Shown: positions 54,629 to 63,361 of the stretch, piece by piece
Layout of the letters: each line of letters opens with the position of its first letter
Position numbering within the stretch: position 1 is the first letter of the stretch
Source: Aeromicrobium choanae
Lineage (GTDB): Bacteria > Actinomycetota > Actinomycetes > Propionibacteriales > Nocardioidaceae
Direction: 5' to 3'
Length of the DNA stretch: 64,000 nt
NCBI RefSeq assembly: GCF_900167475.1
Contig: NZ_LT796768.1
Span: 248,001 to 312,000 of the forward strand
Notes under the pieces: generated by a model
Told to the model about the DNA's origin: nothing
Database searches by the model: none
Seen by the model: only the letters and a program-made list of their open reading frames with translations
Made by a program: the position numbers and the translations under genes

Positions 54629-55789
54629 TCACTTCTCCAGGGCGCTCAAGGCGAGGCGCAAACGACCGTAGACGTTCTCCCGATGCGACGTACTTTGGGT
54701 GACGTACTCGGTGTATTGATCATCGTCGCGGAGCTTGTTGAGGCCGTCGCGCAACTCAGTTCGGCTGGGCATCTTTTCGTGGAGGTGGAGCCACATCAGC
54801 ACCGAGATCGTCGCATCCACGTGAGCAGCGTTGATGCGGCCGTTGAATCGAAGCCCGTCGCGGTCGGCTGCTGCAAACAGATGGGCCGTGGCATGCTGGA
54901 ATGCATCGCCGATCGCTTGAGTGTCCAGGTCCTGGAGCTTGCGGTGTGAGCTGAGGTAGGAGTTGAGGTGGTCTGACATCGGCGGCTCGTATGCCATTCG
55001 TCGCAACTCATCGTCGTCCCAATTTCCAGCGATATCGTTCAACACCTCGAACATCGACAATGCCCGGAGAATCAGCTCGTGATCTTTTAGACGCGGACTC
55101 GGTTTGCCAAATAGCGCACGCCAGAAGCCGTCACGGTTCAGATCTCGAATCCAGTCAACCGCTGGGCCAAGGAACAGCGCCACACGGATCTCCTGAGCAG
55201 TCAACGACACTCCGCCGCTGTTCAAGCGACCGAACAAGCGGTAGACGGATTCCGGTCCATCCTCCCCGCGCGGCTCTATGACCGTTGCCTGGATGAATGT
55301 GTTGTTCAGCTTTCGCTTGCTTTCTGAAGACAGCGTTTCGTATGTCGCGTTCTGCAAGTGTTCGGCGACGTCGGCGAGAGCGAAGTCCTTCCCGTCTGGA
55401 TACTTGCCAGCAAAGAAGTACTCAAGGGCTGTCAAGCGTTGCTGACCGTCCAGCACGAGGTACCTCTGGTCCTCATCGAGAACGAGAAAGATGCTGGGAA
55501 CTGGCCAACCCAGAAGAAGCGACTCGATGAACTGCTCCATCTTCGCTTTCGTCCAAACGCGCTGGCGTTGGAAACCTGCGAGGCTCGCGCCGTCTGACTC
55601 ATCTGGGTCAAAGCGAGGGATAACGATGTCGTCGTCGCGAAGACGCTGCACTAGTCCTCGGACGTCAAAGTCAGCCCCAAAGTAGGAGAGCGACGACTCC
55701 TTCATCTTATAGAGGCCTTCGTCGTCTTCAAGGCTTTCGTCGACTACATCGTCTTGGCTCGGCGGAGACGCGCCAGTGGGCTCAGTCAT
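54629..55789 (-). CDS. DUF262 (ParB/GmrS-like) protein without a nuclease tail
   Basis: A 386-residue cytoplasmic protein. The DUF262 core is clear: FQRQRVWTKAKMEQFIESLL, the DGQQR motif (114-118), FGRLNSGGVSLTAQEIRVALF. DUF262 is the nucleotide-dependent half of GmrSD and SspE-type restriction enzymes, which usually carry a C-terminal DUF1524 HNH nuclease. No HNH motif is seen here; the gene instead is one base from a HEPN gene. It lies 38 bp after the NaeI gene, so a three-gene run NaeI-DUF262-HEPN is likely. Role: sensor or regulator of the HEPN effector, by inference. Confidence 0.9.
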   Translation of the reverse strand: MTEPTGASPPSQDDVVDESLEDDEGLYKMKESSLSYFGADFDVRGLVQRLRDDDIVIPRFDPDESDGASLAGFQRQRVWTKAKMEQFIESLLLGWPVPSIFLVLDEDQRYLVLDGQQRLTALEYFFAGKYPDGKDFALADVAEHLQNATYETLSSESKRKLNNTFIQATVIEPRGEDGPESVYRLFGRLNSGGVSLTAQEIRVALFLGPAVDWIRDLNRDGFWRALFGKPSPRLKDHELILRALSMFEVLNDIAGNWDDDELRRMAYEPPMSDHLNSYLSSHRKLQDLDTQAIGDAFQHATAHLFAAADRDGLRFNGRINAAHVDATISVLMWLHLHEKMPSRTELRDGLNKLRDDDQYTEYVTQSTSHRENVYGRLRLALSALEK

Positions 55790-55827
55790 GGATCAACCGT
55801 AGACTTCGGCACGATCCCACACTCGAA

Positions 55828-56787
55828 CTATCCCCAGGTTCGATTGATCGTCGGCGCTTCGACAACCGCGTCCTCCGGCTCAGCAAGACGCCACGTCCCG
55901 CCGTTAATCTCGGCGACCATGCCGCGCGGTGGCACTTCGGCAGGGACGATTCGAGCCGAGATGAACTCCCCCTTGCGCGGTACGTGCAGCCCGAGCGCTT
56001 CGGCGACACGTGGATCGTTGTCCTGGTGCCCGAGAACGACGATGCCTTCGGGTTGTAGCGCCGTCCGGGCACCTCCGTTTCCCCGCGCGCGCTTCATGAA
56101 ATCGTCTTGTTGTGCGACAGTCGCCAACTCCGCACGACGGATTATCCGTCGCTGCACACGCCGGAATAACTCGTTGACTCGTGCCTGCCCGTGTTGGTTT
56201 CCGCGTCGTGCTTTGGCGTCGAAGATCGCCTCGCGGTCCTCATGATGGAGCTCATGGAAGAGATTGGGAGTCAATCCAGGATGACCGGGCCAAAGCCAAC
56301 GAATCTGCGAACGCCCGTGCACCGAAAGCGTGCCCTTTGCGTCCCGATTGCGCCCGGGATTGAGCTTGTCTGCGGTGACGCGCACGAGACCTGCCATCCA
56401 TTGAGCTGACGGATCGTTCGCCGTCAGCACCAAGGCCAGATGCCCAACCACTTCAGGCGGCAGTGTCCAGGAGCCCGCCATTGAGTACTTGCAGTCGACC
56501 TCTACACCCGCGATCTCGTAATCCGTGGCGTCGCCGTCAATGAAATCAAACTCGCGATGAAGGTTGATTTCGACGAGTGTGCCCATGTGGGTCTTCTCGG
56601 TCTTGTGGAGTTGGACGAAGCTCCATCGGCCCGTGTGCTGACCGTCGTAAAGCTGATCAAGGGTCTCGCGAAGCACCGCGGCCACGCGGTCGCCGGTTGA
56701 GTCAAGGCGATAAAGCTCATCAGTGACCGCGTCGAGCTCAGGATCGATGCCACGCGCCGGACTCAAGGTGACGCGCTCATCCGACAC
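55828..56787 (-). CDS. NaeI-family type II restriction endonuclease
   Basis: A 319-residue DNA endonuclease. The catalytic residues recalled for NaeI (Glu70, Asp86, Asp95, Lys97) correspond at a constant offset of three to Glu73 (LVEINLH), Asp89 (ATDYEI), Asp98 and Lys100 (EVDCKYS). TLDQLYDGQHTGR (42-54) matches the NaeI region around Leu43, the residue whose change to Lys turns NaeI into a topoisomerase; here it is Leu46. NaeI cuts GCCGGC after binding two sites, so the same target is likely but unproven. The gene heads a run with DUF262 and HEPN and is divergent from an HNH-like gene. Confidence 0.93.
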   Translation of the reverse strand: MSDERVTLSPARGIDPELDAVTDELYRLDSTGDRVAAVLRETLDQLYDGQHTGRWSFVQLHKTEKTHMGTLVEINLHREFDFIDGDATDYEIAGVEVDCKYSMAGSWTLPPEVVGHLALVLTANDPSAQWMAGLVRVTADKLNPGRNRDAKGTLSVHGRSQIRWLWPGHPGLTPNLFHELHHEDREAIFDAKARRGNQHGQARVNELFRRVQRRIIRRAELATVAQQDDFMKRARGNGGARTALQPEGIVVLGHQDNDPRVAEALGLHVPRKGEFISARIVPAEVPPRGMVAEINGGTWRLAEPEDAVVEAPTINRTWG

Positions 56788-56851
56788 CAGGCCTCCTTCA
56801 TGCTGTTCTGAAACCCAGAATAGAGACGTGACAGCCGGCTAGCGTCGAAAT

Positions 56852-57682
56852 ATGGTAAATGCCGCGCTTCCCGATCCGCTCAGCGATCAGCTGCGGAGCA
56901 TTGTGGCCGGAGAGCGACAGCGCGCCGTGTACGGCTTGCTGTTTCGGCGGAGAGGTAATCCACCGACGGAGCATGAAATGCGGTTCTTTATCGAGAACGT
57001 AGCTGGAGAGGAATTTTGCTCGCTGGATGAAGTGCTCAGCCCTCTCGACGCGTACTTCGATATCCGACGGAACGCTGCCCCCGACGTGACGTTCGAACTC
57101 GTCGGTTGGACAGCCAAGGCTGCGTCAGCGAGTCGTCGATCATCGGTCAGCTTGCGGCTGCGCGCGGAGGTGCTCGCTTCACAGCGGTGTGCGCAGTGCG
57201 GGAGGACGCCCAAACGAGACGGAGCACGCCTCGCAGTTGTTCAAAAGATCCCGATCAACTGGGGTGGCGAGCCGCACCGTGACAACCTCGAGGCGCTGTG
57301 CGAGGAGTGCAACGTTGGTCGGCAACAATTCTTCGCGAAGTGGGACCACATCGCGGACAGGATCAGAGGAGCTGTCGCGATGGCAGATCCGCGTCAGCGG
57401 ATAGGCGAACTACTTCGGGCAATGTCTCCCGACTGGGTACGCGCCGACCTGATCGAAGCCGTTGCCTGTGCCCGGGAGTACCAGGACGACTGGCAGCGAC
57501 GACTCCGAGACCTTCGTTTTCTGGGCTGGGACTACGAACATCACAACCGCAAGCTCGACGTCGGCGAACGGACGTGGTCCTTTTACCGGTTGACGAAATC
57601 CGCTCCGTGGCCCGCGAACATCGCGACGGCAATCAAGCACGAGGCCCAACGCCGCAAACTGGAAGTCTTAGCTAGCAACTGA
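56852..57682 (+). CDS. HNH-like protein with degenerate catalytic motif
   Basis: A 276-residue protein. A Cys-x2-Cys pair (RCAQCGRTP) and the second half of an HNH fold (HRDNLEALCEECNVGRQQF) are clear, but the segment that normally reads D-H-I-I-P is VVQKIPINWGG, so the first catalytic His is Gln. It may be a nuclease with another geometry or a DNA-binding protein. The N-terminal 110 residues are helical with no motif I recognise. It is divergent from NaeI (64-bp gap), and its last 15 bases overlap the 3' end of the methyltransferase on the other strand. A regulator or a second nuclease of the R-M system are the alternatives. Confidence 0.75.
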   Translation: MVNAALPDPLSDQLRSIVAGERQRAVYGLLFRRRGNPPTEHEMRFFIENVAGEEFCSLDEVLSPLDAYFDIRRNAAPDVTFELVGWTAKAASASRRSSVSLRLRAEVLASQRCAQCGRTPKRDGARLAVVQKIPINWGGEPHRDNLEALCEECNVGRQQFFAKWDHIADRIRGAVAMADPRQRIGELLRAMSPDWVRADLIEAVACAREYQDDWQRRLRDLRFLGWDYEHHNRKLDVGERTWSFYRLTKSAPWPANIATAIKHEAQRRKLEVLASN

Positions 57683-58648
57683 CCTGAGGGCTGCGCGGCG
57701 CTCGGCGCTCGCGGCCTCCTTTATGGCAGTGGCCACAGACTCGCCCATCGCCTGAGCGACGGGTGGCGGGAACGCGTTACCGATCTGCCGGTAGGCGGCG
57801 GTCTTCTTGCCAAAGAACTTCCAGGCAGGGTCGAATCCTTGGATGCGAGCTGTCATGTCAAGTGTCAGCTTCGGGGTGTGCTCAATCGGATCACTTGCCG
57901 TCGGAGCGTGATTTGCGATGCTGCGACCATCGACTCCGAGCTTGAGCCACCCTGCCCGAGCACGCGTCGGTCCAAGGTCTGGCCCGCCGTGCTTTCTCGA
58001 TCCGCCGACAAGAGTCGGCGCGATACCATTCGCCCGCTCAGCCCAGGCATCAGCGCCACTCCATCCGTCCTGCGCCATGAGTTCATGCAGTGTCTCGCCG
58101 ACCGTCGGAGCGGTCGTCACGGCACTAGGCCAGTCGAAGAATGAGTCAACGTCGGGCTTGAGTGCGATCAGAATAAAACGCGGCCGCAGCTGCGGGACAC
58201 CAAACTCGCTCGAATTGAATAGGTGCCAGTGGTGGTGGTAACCGAGGTCCTCGAGGCGCTCCAGAATCTGTGTCCGGTAATTGTCAAACCGTGATCCAGC
58301 GAGACCCCGAACATTTTCTAGCAGTACGGCTTTCGGACTAATCTCCTCCACAAGCCGCAGTGCCTCCGGGAATAGGTCGCGCTCGTCGTCTGCACCGAGC
58401 TGCTTGCCCGCGATGGAGAACGGGGGACATGGCACGCCACCAGCGAGGAGGTCGACACCCCGGTATGGACGTCCATCGAAGTCGTGGACGTCCTTTTCGA
58501 TGATGTCCCACTCCGGTCGGTTCAGTCGAAGGGTCTCGCAGGCATCTGGATCAAGTTCGACCACAGCCGAGTGCTCGAATCCCGCCTTCTCAAGCCCCGA
58601 AGACTGTCCCCCAGCACCGGCGCAGATCTCAACGCTCGTGAGCTTCAT
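57668..58648 (-). CDS. DNA (cytosine-5) methyltransferase
   Basis: A 326-residue m5C methyltransferase that should protect the NaeI-type site. Motif I is EICAGAGGQSSGLEKAGF, motif IV GGVPCPPFS with the catalytic Cys74, motif VI VLLENVRG, motif VIII QLRPRFI, and motif X QIGNAFPPPVAQAMG. The target-recognition domain lies between about 185 and 265. It is the only methyltransferase in the island, so it pairs with NaeI. The 3' end overlaps the HNH-like gene, and it is divergent from the Vsr gene (151-bp gap). Confidence 0.95.
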   Translation of the reverse strand: MKLTSVEICAGAGGQSSGLEKAGFEHSAVVELDPDACETLRLNRPEWDIIEKDVHDFDGRPYRGVDLLAGGVPCPPFSIAGKQLGADDERDLFPEALRLVEEISPKAVLLENVRGLAGSRFDNYRTQILERLEDLGYHHHWHLFNSSEFGVPQLRPRFILIALKPDVDSFFDWPSAVTTAPTVGETLHELMAQDGWSGADAWAERANGIAPTLVGGSRKHGGPDLGPTRARAGWLKLGVDGRSIANHAPTASDPIEHTPKLTLDMTARIQGFDPAWKFFGKKTAAYRQIGNAFPPPVAQAMGESVATAIKEAASAERRAALRSVAS

Positions 58649-58799
58649 TCAATCCTCCAGCTCGGTTCTAGACGGCGGGCACGCGACTTGGAGCCCACTA
58701 CATCCGATGGTCTCAGATTACACCGACGTAATTCGGCAAAGCGATCCGTCCTTGGTCCAGGGGTGGTGAACTGAGAGCCAAGGTTCGTACCGTTGATAT

Positions 58800-59219
58800 A
58801 TGGAGTACCAGGAGACGACGACACCCGGCCGATCACGAAACATGGCAGCTATCCGAGGGACCGACACCCGGATCGAGGTCGCCGTGAGATCGGCCCTCCA
58901 TCGGGCTGGACACCGGTTTCGAAAAGACCTGGTGGTCAAGACTCCCACTGTCAAGGCGCGGCCCGACATCGTCTTCACCCGGAAGCGCCTTGCCGTGTTC
59001 ATCGACGGGTGCTTCTGGCACAGCTGCCCCGTACACGGATCTCGCCCGCAGCGGAATCAGGGGTACTGGAATCCGAAGCTGGATCGGAATCGCGCGCGCG
59101 ACCGGGAACAAGATAACGCGCTCGCGGGGGACGGGTGGCATGTGCTGCGTTTCTGGGAGCACGAACAAGTAACTGACATTGTCGCTTCTATTGAGTCGGC
59201 AGTAGCCCATTCGGTATGA
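58800..59219 (+). CDS. vsr: Very short patch repair endonuclease
   Basis: Nicks next to T:G mismatches that arise when 5-methylcytosine deaminates, the natural companion of an m5C methyltransferase. The 139 residues contain RSRNMAAIRGTDTRIE at the start, the catalytic Asp56 (KARPDIVF), and IDGCFWHSCPVHG (69-80) with the zinc Cys/His ligands and His74. The fourth zinc ligand, Cys in E. coli (WEC), is His here (FWEHE). A start at 58842 would cut off the conserved N-terminus. Confidence 0.95.
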   Translation: MEYQETTTPGRSRNMAAIRGTDTRIEVAVRSALHRAGHRFRKDLVVKTPTVKARPDIVFTRKRLAVFIDGCFWHSCPVHGSRPQRNQGYWNPKLDRNRARDREQDNALAGDGWHVLRFWEHEQVTDIVASIESAVAHSV

Positions 59220-59909
59220 AGACCTTCGAACGGCTTCGGATCGGCACTCCAGGAATGACTTCGTGCGGGACAACCGCATGTGTCCAAAGCGAATCAGAGC
59301 CTCCTGCCAACTCGCAGGCTAGCGCTCGTGCCGAGGTCGCCGACTACGCGGACCGACAGATGCGGCGACGATCGAAAACTCACCGAACTCAACCTCGCCC
59401 ACCTCGAAACCTCTCCGGGGTGCCATGCGCTGTTCGACACGCTGACCTTCGCCATAGCGCCGCAAAATACTCATGCTAATCGGGACACAACGGAGGCAGC
59501 CACTTTGCGCGCGGCAGAAAGGTCCACCCTCGCGTGCCGCGGTCTTTTCTTGTTGAGCTCAGCCTGACCCTGCGATGACAGCAGCGTTGACCAAGAGGTC
59601 GGCTGCGACCTGTGCAGAGGCGAAGATGCCCTGGAGCATCATTTAAGTAGCGGTAGCGGTCATGCGGACCATTTACCTTCCTGTCGTGTCCCGTCCAACC
59701 AGGTCGAAGACAACCGAAGACAGCATGAAGCAGAAACTGCTGTGGCAATGAAGCGGGTCCGTGTCGGGCAAGCCCGGCTCATCTCAACCTCGCCAGTGTT
59801 TCACCTTGGCATCGACCGAGGAGGTGGGCTCCCGGAAAGCGCCGTAGTGTGCAATCGGCGTGCGCAGTCGCACGCTCGAGGGACGGGTCATTCCGGCTCC
59901 CTTCTGTTG
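59220..59909. other. Gene-poor stretch between Vsr and the IS110 remnant
   Basis: About 690 bp without a convincing gene. CGCGGCA (59510-59516) and TGCCGCG (59535-59541), followed by GTCTTTTCTT, make a likely plus-strand intrinsic terminator, 290 bp past vsr. A 27-codon hydrophobic frame on the minus strand (59642-59559) has no ribosome-binding site. The rest reads as decayed mobile DNA, but no end or target duplication was recognised. Confidence 0.5.
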
Positions 59910-61060
59910 TCAACCGGTCCGGCGTAACGTCTTTTCAGCGGGTCCGGGAAGTGGCTGATCCGAAGTGTCGATGGGCGGGGGCAGGTCGACCGCGCTGGAT
60001 TCTTGAGTCGCCCCGCAGTGCCCTCCCGGGCCCGTGCCAGCGGCTTTTTGGGCGTCGTCGAGGAGTTGGCGAGAGATGGCGTCGGAGATCCTTCGTTTGA
60101 GGCACCGGATCGCCTCGAGTGATTTCTTGCCTTCGGCGCGCTTGCGTCGGTAGTAGTCGCGGCCGTCGGTGTCGAGTCGGATCTGGCTGATCGCGGCAAT
60201 GTGGATCATGTGGTTCATGCGCCGGTTCCCGGCCCTCGAGAGCCGGTGTCGGTTCTGCTCGCCGGAGGACGCGTCCAAGGGTGCGGTGCCGGTCCAGGAC
60301 GCGAACCGGTTCCGGTCAGCGAAGCGTGTGACGTCGCCGACGTCAGCCAGGATCCGCGCTGCGACGACCGGGCCGACTCCGTGGATGTCCATCACGTGCG
60401 AGCCGCGGGCCACGACGATGGCTTTGAGTCCGGCGGTGGCCTTTTGATCTTGGCTTCGACCCCGACCAGTTCGGCAAGTTCCTCGGCGGCGATCCGCCGG
60501 CGGGTCTTCCCGGCGATGTCACGGGGCCGAACTGACGCGAGCATGGCTTGGCCTGTCCGGTGGTGATGTCACGTTTGGCCTGTCCTGGCAGCAGTTCTGC
60601 CAGCAGCGCTTGGAGCCGGTCGACGGTCTGAATCCGCCGGCGTGTGAGGGTTTCGCGGCGGTCGGTGAGCATCCGCAGCGCCTCCAGTTCGCCGTCGAGC
60701 TGCAGCACCCGCAAGGTGCTGGTCCGCACTGCGACGACGGCGACCGCGTGAGCGTCGTGGGCGTCGGTCTTGCGGTTGTGGCCGGTGTCGAAGAGCCGGA
60801 CCCGTGCGGCGAGCTTCGCCGGGACGTCGACGACCTGTTCACCGTTCTCGAGGAGCCGTTGAGCGAGTGGTCGGCCCGCGCCGTTGCTTCCTTCGACCGC
60901 CCAGACTCGGTCCGGCCAGGACTTCGCGTAGCTCAGCATGGCTGTAGCCGGCCCGGTCGGTGGTGAACCGGCCGGCGCCAAGTAGCTGTTCGTGCTGGTC
61001 GACGACCTCGATCGTCGCTGAGATTTTGTGGGGATCGACCCCGATGATGACGTGCTCCAT
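59910..61060 (-). mobile_element. IS110-family transposase, inactivated by three frameshifts
   Basis: A DEDD-type transposase broken into four frames. The N-terminus (from 61060: MEHVIIGVDPHKISATIEVVD) has the first Asp; the next frame gives DRVWAVEGSNGAG (Glu) and KTDAHDAHAVAV (Asp pair). A third carries IAAEELAELVGVEAKIK, and the last MARGSHVMDIHGVGPVVAARILADVG plus SWTGTAPLDASSG, with the catalytic Ser region of the transposase_20 domain. Switches fall near 60943, 60551 and 60440. All catalytic blocks survive, so decay is recent. IS110 has no typical terminal inverted repeats, and no ends could be set. Confidence 0.9.
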
Positions 61061-61116
61061 CTGCTGCTCCAGCCTGTGCTCGTTCCCGTGGATGGACGGC
61101 GAGGTGGGCATTGCTA

Positions 61117-61350
61117 CTACGAGCAGGGCAGTCCCTTCTTGAGCCACGCCTCGTCACGGTGACCGGCGGGCTGCAGACCGAAAGTGAGCCACACCAGTTC
61201 CGCGGTGGGCAGCCGCATAGAGAGCTGCCCGCCGATCACCTGGTCCGAGTCTGGCCAGACACCGGACCTAACGGAATCGTCTAGTAGCCGCGAATGCCGC
61301 TGCGCGCGCGTCGCTTCCACGTCTCGCGATCGCATCAGAACTACGTGCAT
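61117..61350 (-). pseudogene. Short coding remnant next to the IS110 element
   Basis: A 77-codon frame in which SRLLDDSVRSGVWPDSD and LSMRLPTAELVWLTFGLQPAGHRDEAWLKKG read like a real, GC-rich protein fragment rather than a shadow frame. It ends at the IS110 edge, so it may be the truncated tail or head of a host gene cut by the insertion. I recognise no family. The remaining bases of 61061-61371 hold nothing else convincing. Confidence 0.35.
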
Positions 61351-61371
61351 CGGCCCGACTAACCGAGCCGA

Positions 61372-62352
61372 TCAGGCGCCAAACTCCTGCTTCAAGGCCG
61401 CCAAGATCTCTGGCGCAGCCTCGAAGAACTGGTCCTGCCCCTCGTCGCCGATCTGAAGTAACGCGAGGTCAGTGAAACCAGCCTCAGCGAACGGCCGGAC
61501 TGCCTCGAGCACCGCGTCGATGTCGTTGCCGCAGGGGATCTGGCCCGCGACGTCCTCGGGGCGGACGAACTGGGTGGCCGCGTCGAACGCGGACGGGCCA
61601 GGCAGCTCGGCGTTGACCTTCCAGCCGCCCGCGAACCAGCGGAACTGCTCATGGGCTCGAGTCAGCGCCTTGTCCTGGTCGGAGTCCCACGAGATCGGCA
61701 GCTGACCGACCTTGCGTGCCGGCTTCTTCGCGGTGGTCGCCTCGTCGAAGGCCTTGACCGCATCGCCATCGGGCTCGACGGCGATCATGAAGTCGCCCCA
61801 GGGAGCGGCGATCTCGATCGACTGGAGGCCGCTGACCGCGACGCCGATGGGCACCCGCGTCTCCGGCAGGTCCCAGAGCTTCGCGGAGTCCACTCGGTAG
61901 TGGTCGCCGACGAAGTTGACGTACCCGCCGTCGAGGAGCTCGCTGATGATCTGGAGCGCCTCGGCGAACCGCTCGTGGCGAACGTTGACCGGGTTCCAGC
62001 CCTCACCGATGACGTGCTCGTTGAGGTTCTCCCCCGCGCCCAGGCCGAGCGAGAACCGTCCCTCGCTCAGAACGCCGAGCGTCGCGGCCTGCTGCGCCAC
62101 GACCGTCGGGTGATAGCGCCCGATCGGGCACGTCACGTATGTCATCAACTCCAGCGTCTGCGTGGCGTTGGCGACCGCGCCGAGGGTCACCCACGCGTTC
62201 GGGCTGTGGCCCTGCTCGTCGAGCCACGGGTTGAAGTGGTCGCTCATGACGGCGAACGGGAATCCCACCTCCTCGGCGGTCTGGGCGTACTTCACCAGCT
62301 TCGTGGGCGGGGACTGCTCGCACATGAGGGTGCATCCGATGGAGAGGCTCAT
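61372..62352 (-). CDS. LLM-class F420-dependent oxidoreductase (FGD/TIGR03557-like)
   Basis: A 326-residue TIM-barrel enzyme of the luciferase-like family that uses coenzyme F420. GCTLMCEQSPP, SDHFNPWLDEQGHSPNAW, LGVLSEGRFSLGLGAGENLNEHV (in outline) and VAVSGLQSIEIAA are typical of F420-dependent glucose-6-phosphate dehydrogenase relatives. The substrate cannot be read from sequence. The start at 62352 (MSLSIGC) is preferred to upstream ATGs that give unrelated residues. Codon usage returns to the high-GC host style, so the island ends before it. Confidence 0.92.
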   Translation of the reverse strand: MSLSIGCTLMCEQSPPTKLVKYAQTAEEVGFPFAVMSDHFNPWLDEQGHSPNAWVTLGAVANATQTLELMTYVTCPIGRYHPTVVAQQAATLGVLSEGRFSLGLGAGENLNEHVIGEGWNPVNVRHERFAEALQIISELLDGGYVNFVGDHYRVDSAKLWDLPETRVPIGVAVSGLQSIEIAAPWGDFMIAVEPDGDAVKAFDEATTAKKPARKVGQLPISWDSDQDKALTRAHEQFRWFAGGWKVNAELPGPSAFDAATQFVRPEDVAGQIPCGNDIDAVLEAVRPFAEAGFTDLALLQIGDEGQDQFFEAAPEILAALKQEFGA

Positions 62353-62486
62353 GCTGATCGTGTACCCGCGAGGGCACGACTCACTCTCGGCCGTGCGACA
62401 TCGCGGATGAGCCATCCGCTGGCACTTCGTCACGAGAATCTGGAATCGCCGGCTACTAGCGCGTGAGGGGTGAAAGACTTCGAGCC

Positions 62487-62825
62487 ATGAGTCGCGAGCC
62501 GGTACTGCGTGCGACATCGGAGTCAGGCGATGTGATCCTCGATCCTTCCGAAGATGCGCTGTTCATGATGTTCGAAGACCTCGAGGCGGGCGACAGCACA
62601 TATCTCATCGTCGAGTCGTTGACCGACGCGACGGGACAGACGTACGCGCAGAGCGCACGCAACGACGACGGCACGTACATCGTCGAGTACCGCGACGGCC
62701 GTCCTGACCGCCACTTCGGTGCTGACGCTCAAGACATGCGCACGGCACATTCATTGATTGCAGGCTGGGCGTGCGAGATTCCTGGCTGGCGCGAAGATGT
62801 GACCTGGCGACCGGTTTCCTTCTGA
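62487..62825 (+). CDS. Hypothetical acidic protein
   Basis: A 112-residue soluble protein beginning MSREPVLRATSESGDVILD. A central beta-rich stretch (DSTYLIVESLTDATGQTYAQ, DGTYIVEYRDGRPDRHF) suggests a small alpha/beta fold, and the C-terminus GWREDVTWRPVSF is Trp-rich. The size, acidity and accessory setting resemble immunity proteins for secreted toxins, but no matching motif is seen. A GTG at 62463 would add eight residues. It is divergent from the F420 enzyme and stands alone. Confidence 0.65.
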   Translation: MSREPVLRATSESGDVILDPSEDALFMMFEDLEAGDSTYLIVESLTDATGQTYAQSARNDDGTYIVEYRDGRPDRHFGADAQDMRTAHSLIAGWACEIPGWREDVTWRPVSF

Positions 62826-62847
62826 GCGGTGGGTCAATCCGCCCTCT

Positions 62848-63361
62848 TCACCGCCCCGGGGCCAGGCGCCGGCCCACCTTCCGGTTCGCGAACGGTCTAC
62901 TTCCGAAGTCGGTGACGAATTGGGCGATGAGCTCCGACTCGACGTCTTCCGGTTCTCGATCCGGAGTCTCTCGCCATGACCAGCAACTCGTCACTGTCCG
63001 CTAGTTGCCAGAGGTAGCGGCCGCCCCAGTGACCGACCGGCTCCCCAGCGCCATGGCGTCGGAACTCGTCAAGCCGCTTGGCGAGCCCACGTCGGCCTGA
63101 GGTTCCGACTGACGCCTTTCCGATGTAGAGGACTCGCGAACTCCGAACCCACGCGTCCTCGAGGGAAGGTCGATCAACGGACGGGTCCTTTCCCTTGAAG
63201 TGCCCTGCAGGACTCGCCGCCAGGAACCCAGGGGCTTCGTCCTTTTCACGTAGCACGACGTAGACGCCAGCACCACGAGGAACTGACGCGATGGGCAGCT
63301 CGTTGAACGGCACGAAACCCTTGAATCCAGCGGATGCGAGACCCGTACGTGTCCAGTCCAT
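62848..63361 (-). pseudogene. GIY-YIG-like nuclease frameshifted near its C-terminus
   Basis: The frame from 63361 encodes [26 protein letters not shown] and [15 protein letters not shown], the GIY (GVYVV) and YIG (LYIG) halves of a GIY-YIG fold, then [16 protein letters not shown] and [16 protein letters not shown]. It then reads an Arg-rich tail and stops at 62897. A one-base change near 62965 restores [20 protein letters not shown] and [16 protein letters not shown], ending at 62848, a far better C-terminus. Natural frameshift or sequencing error. The catalytic Arg could lie in KRLDEF. Length is small for a full nuclease. Confidence 0.65.

Noticed and set aside
59559-59642. 27-codon hydrophobic minus-strand frame, MMLQGIFASAQ...
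   Set aside because: Looks like a toxin-type peptide but lacks a Shine-Dalgarno sequence, partner or repeat; chance is likely in a 690-bp gap.
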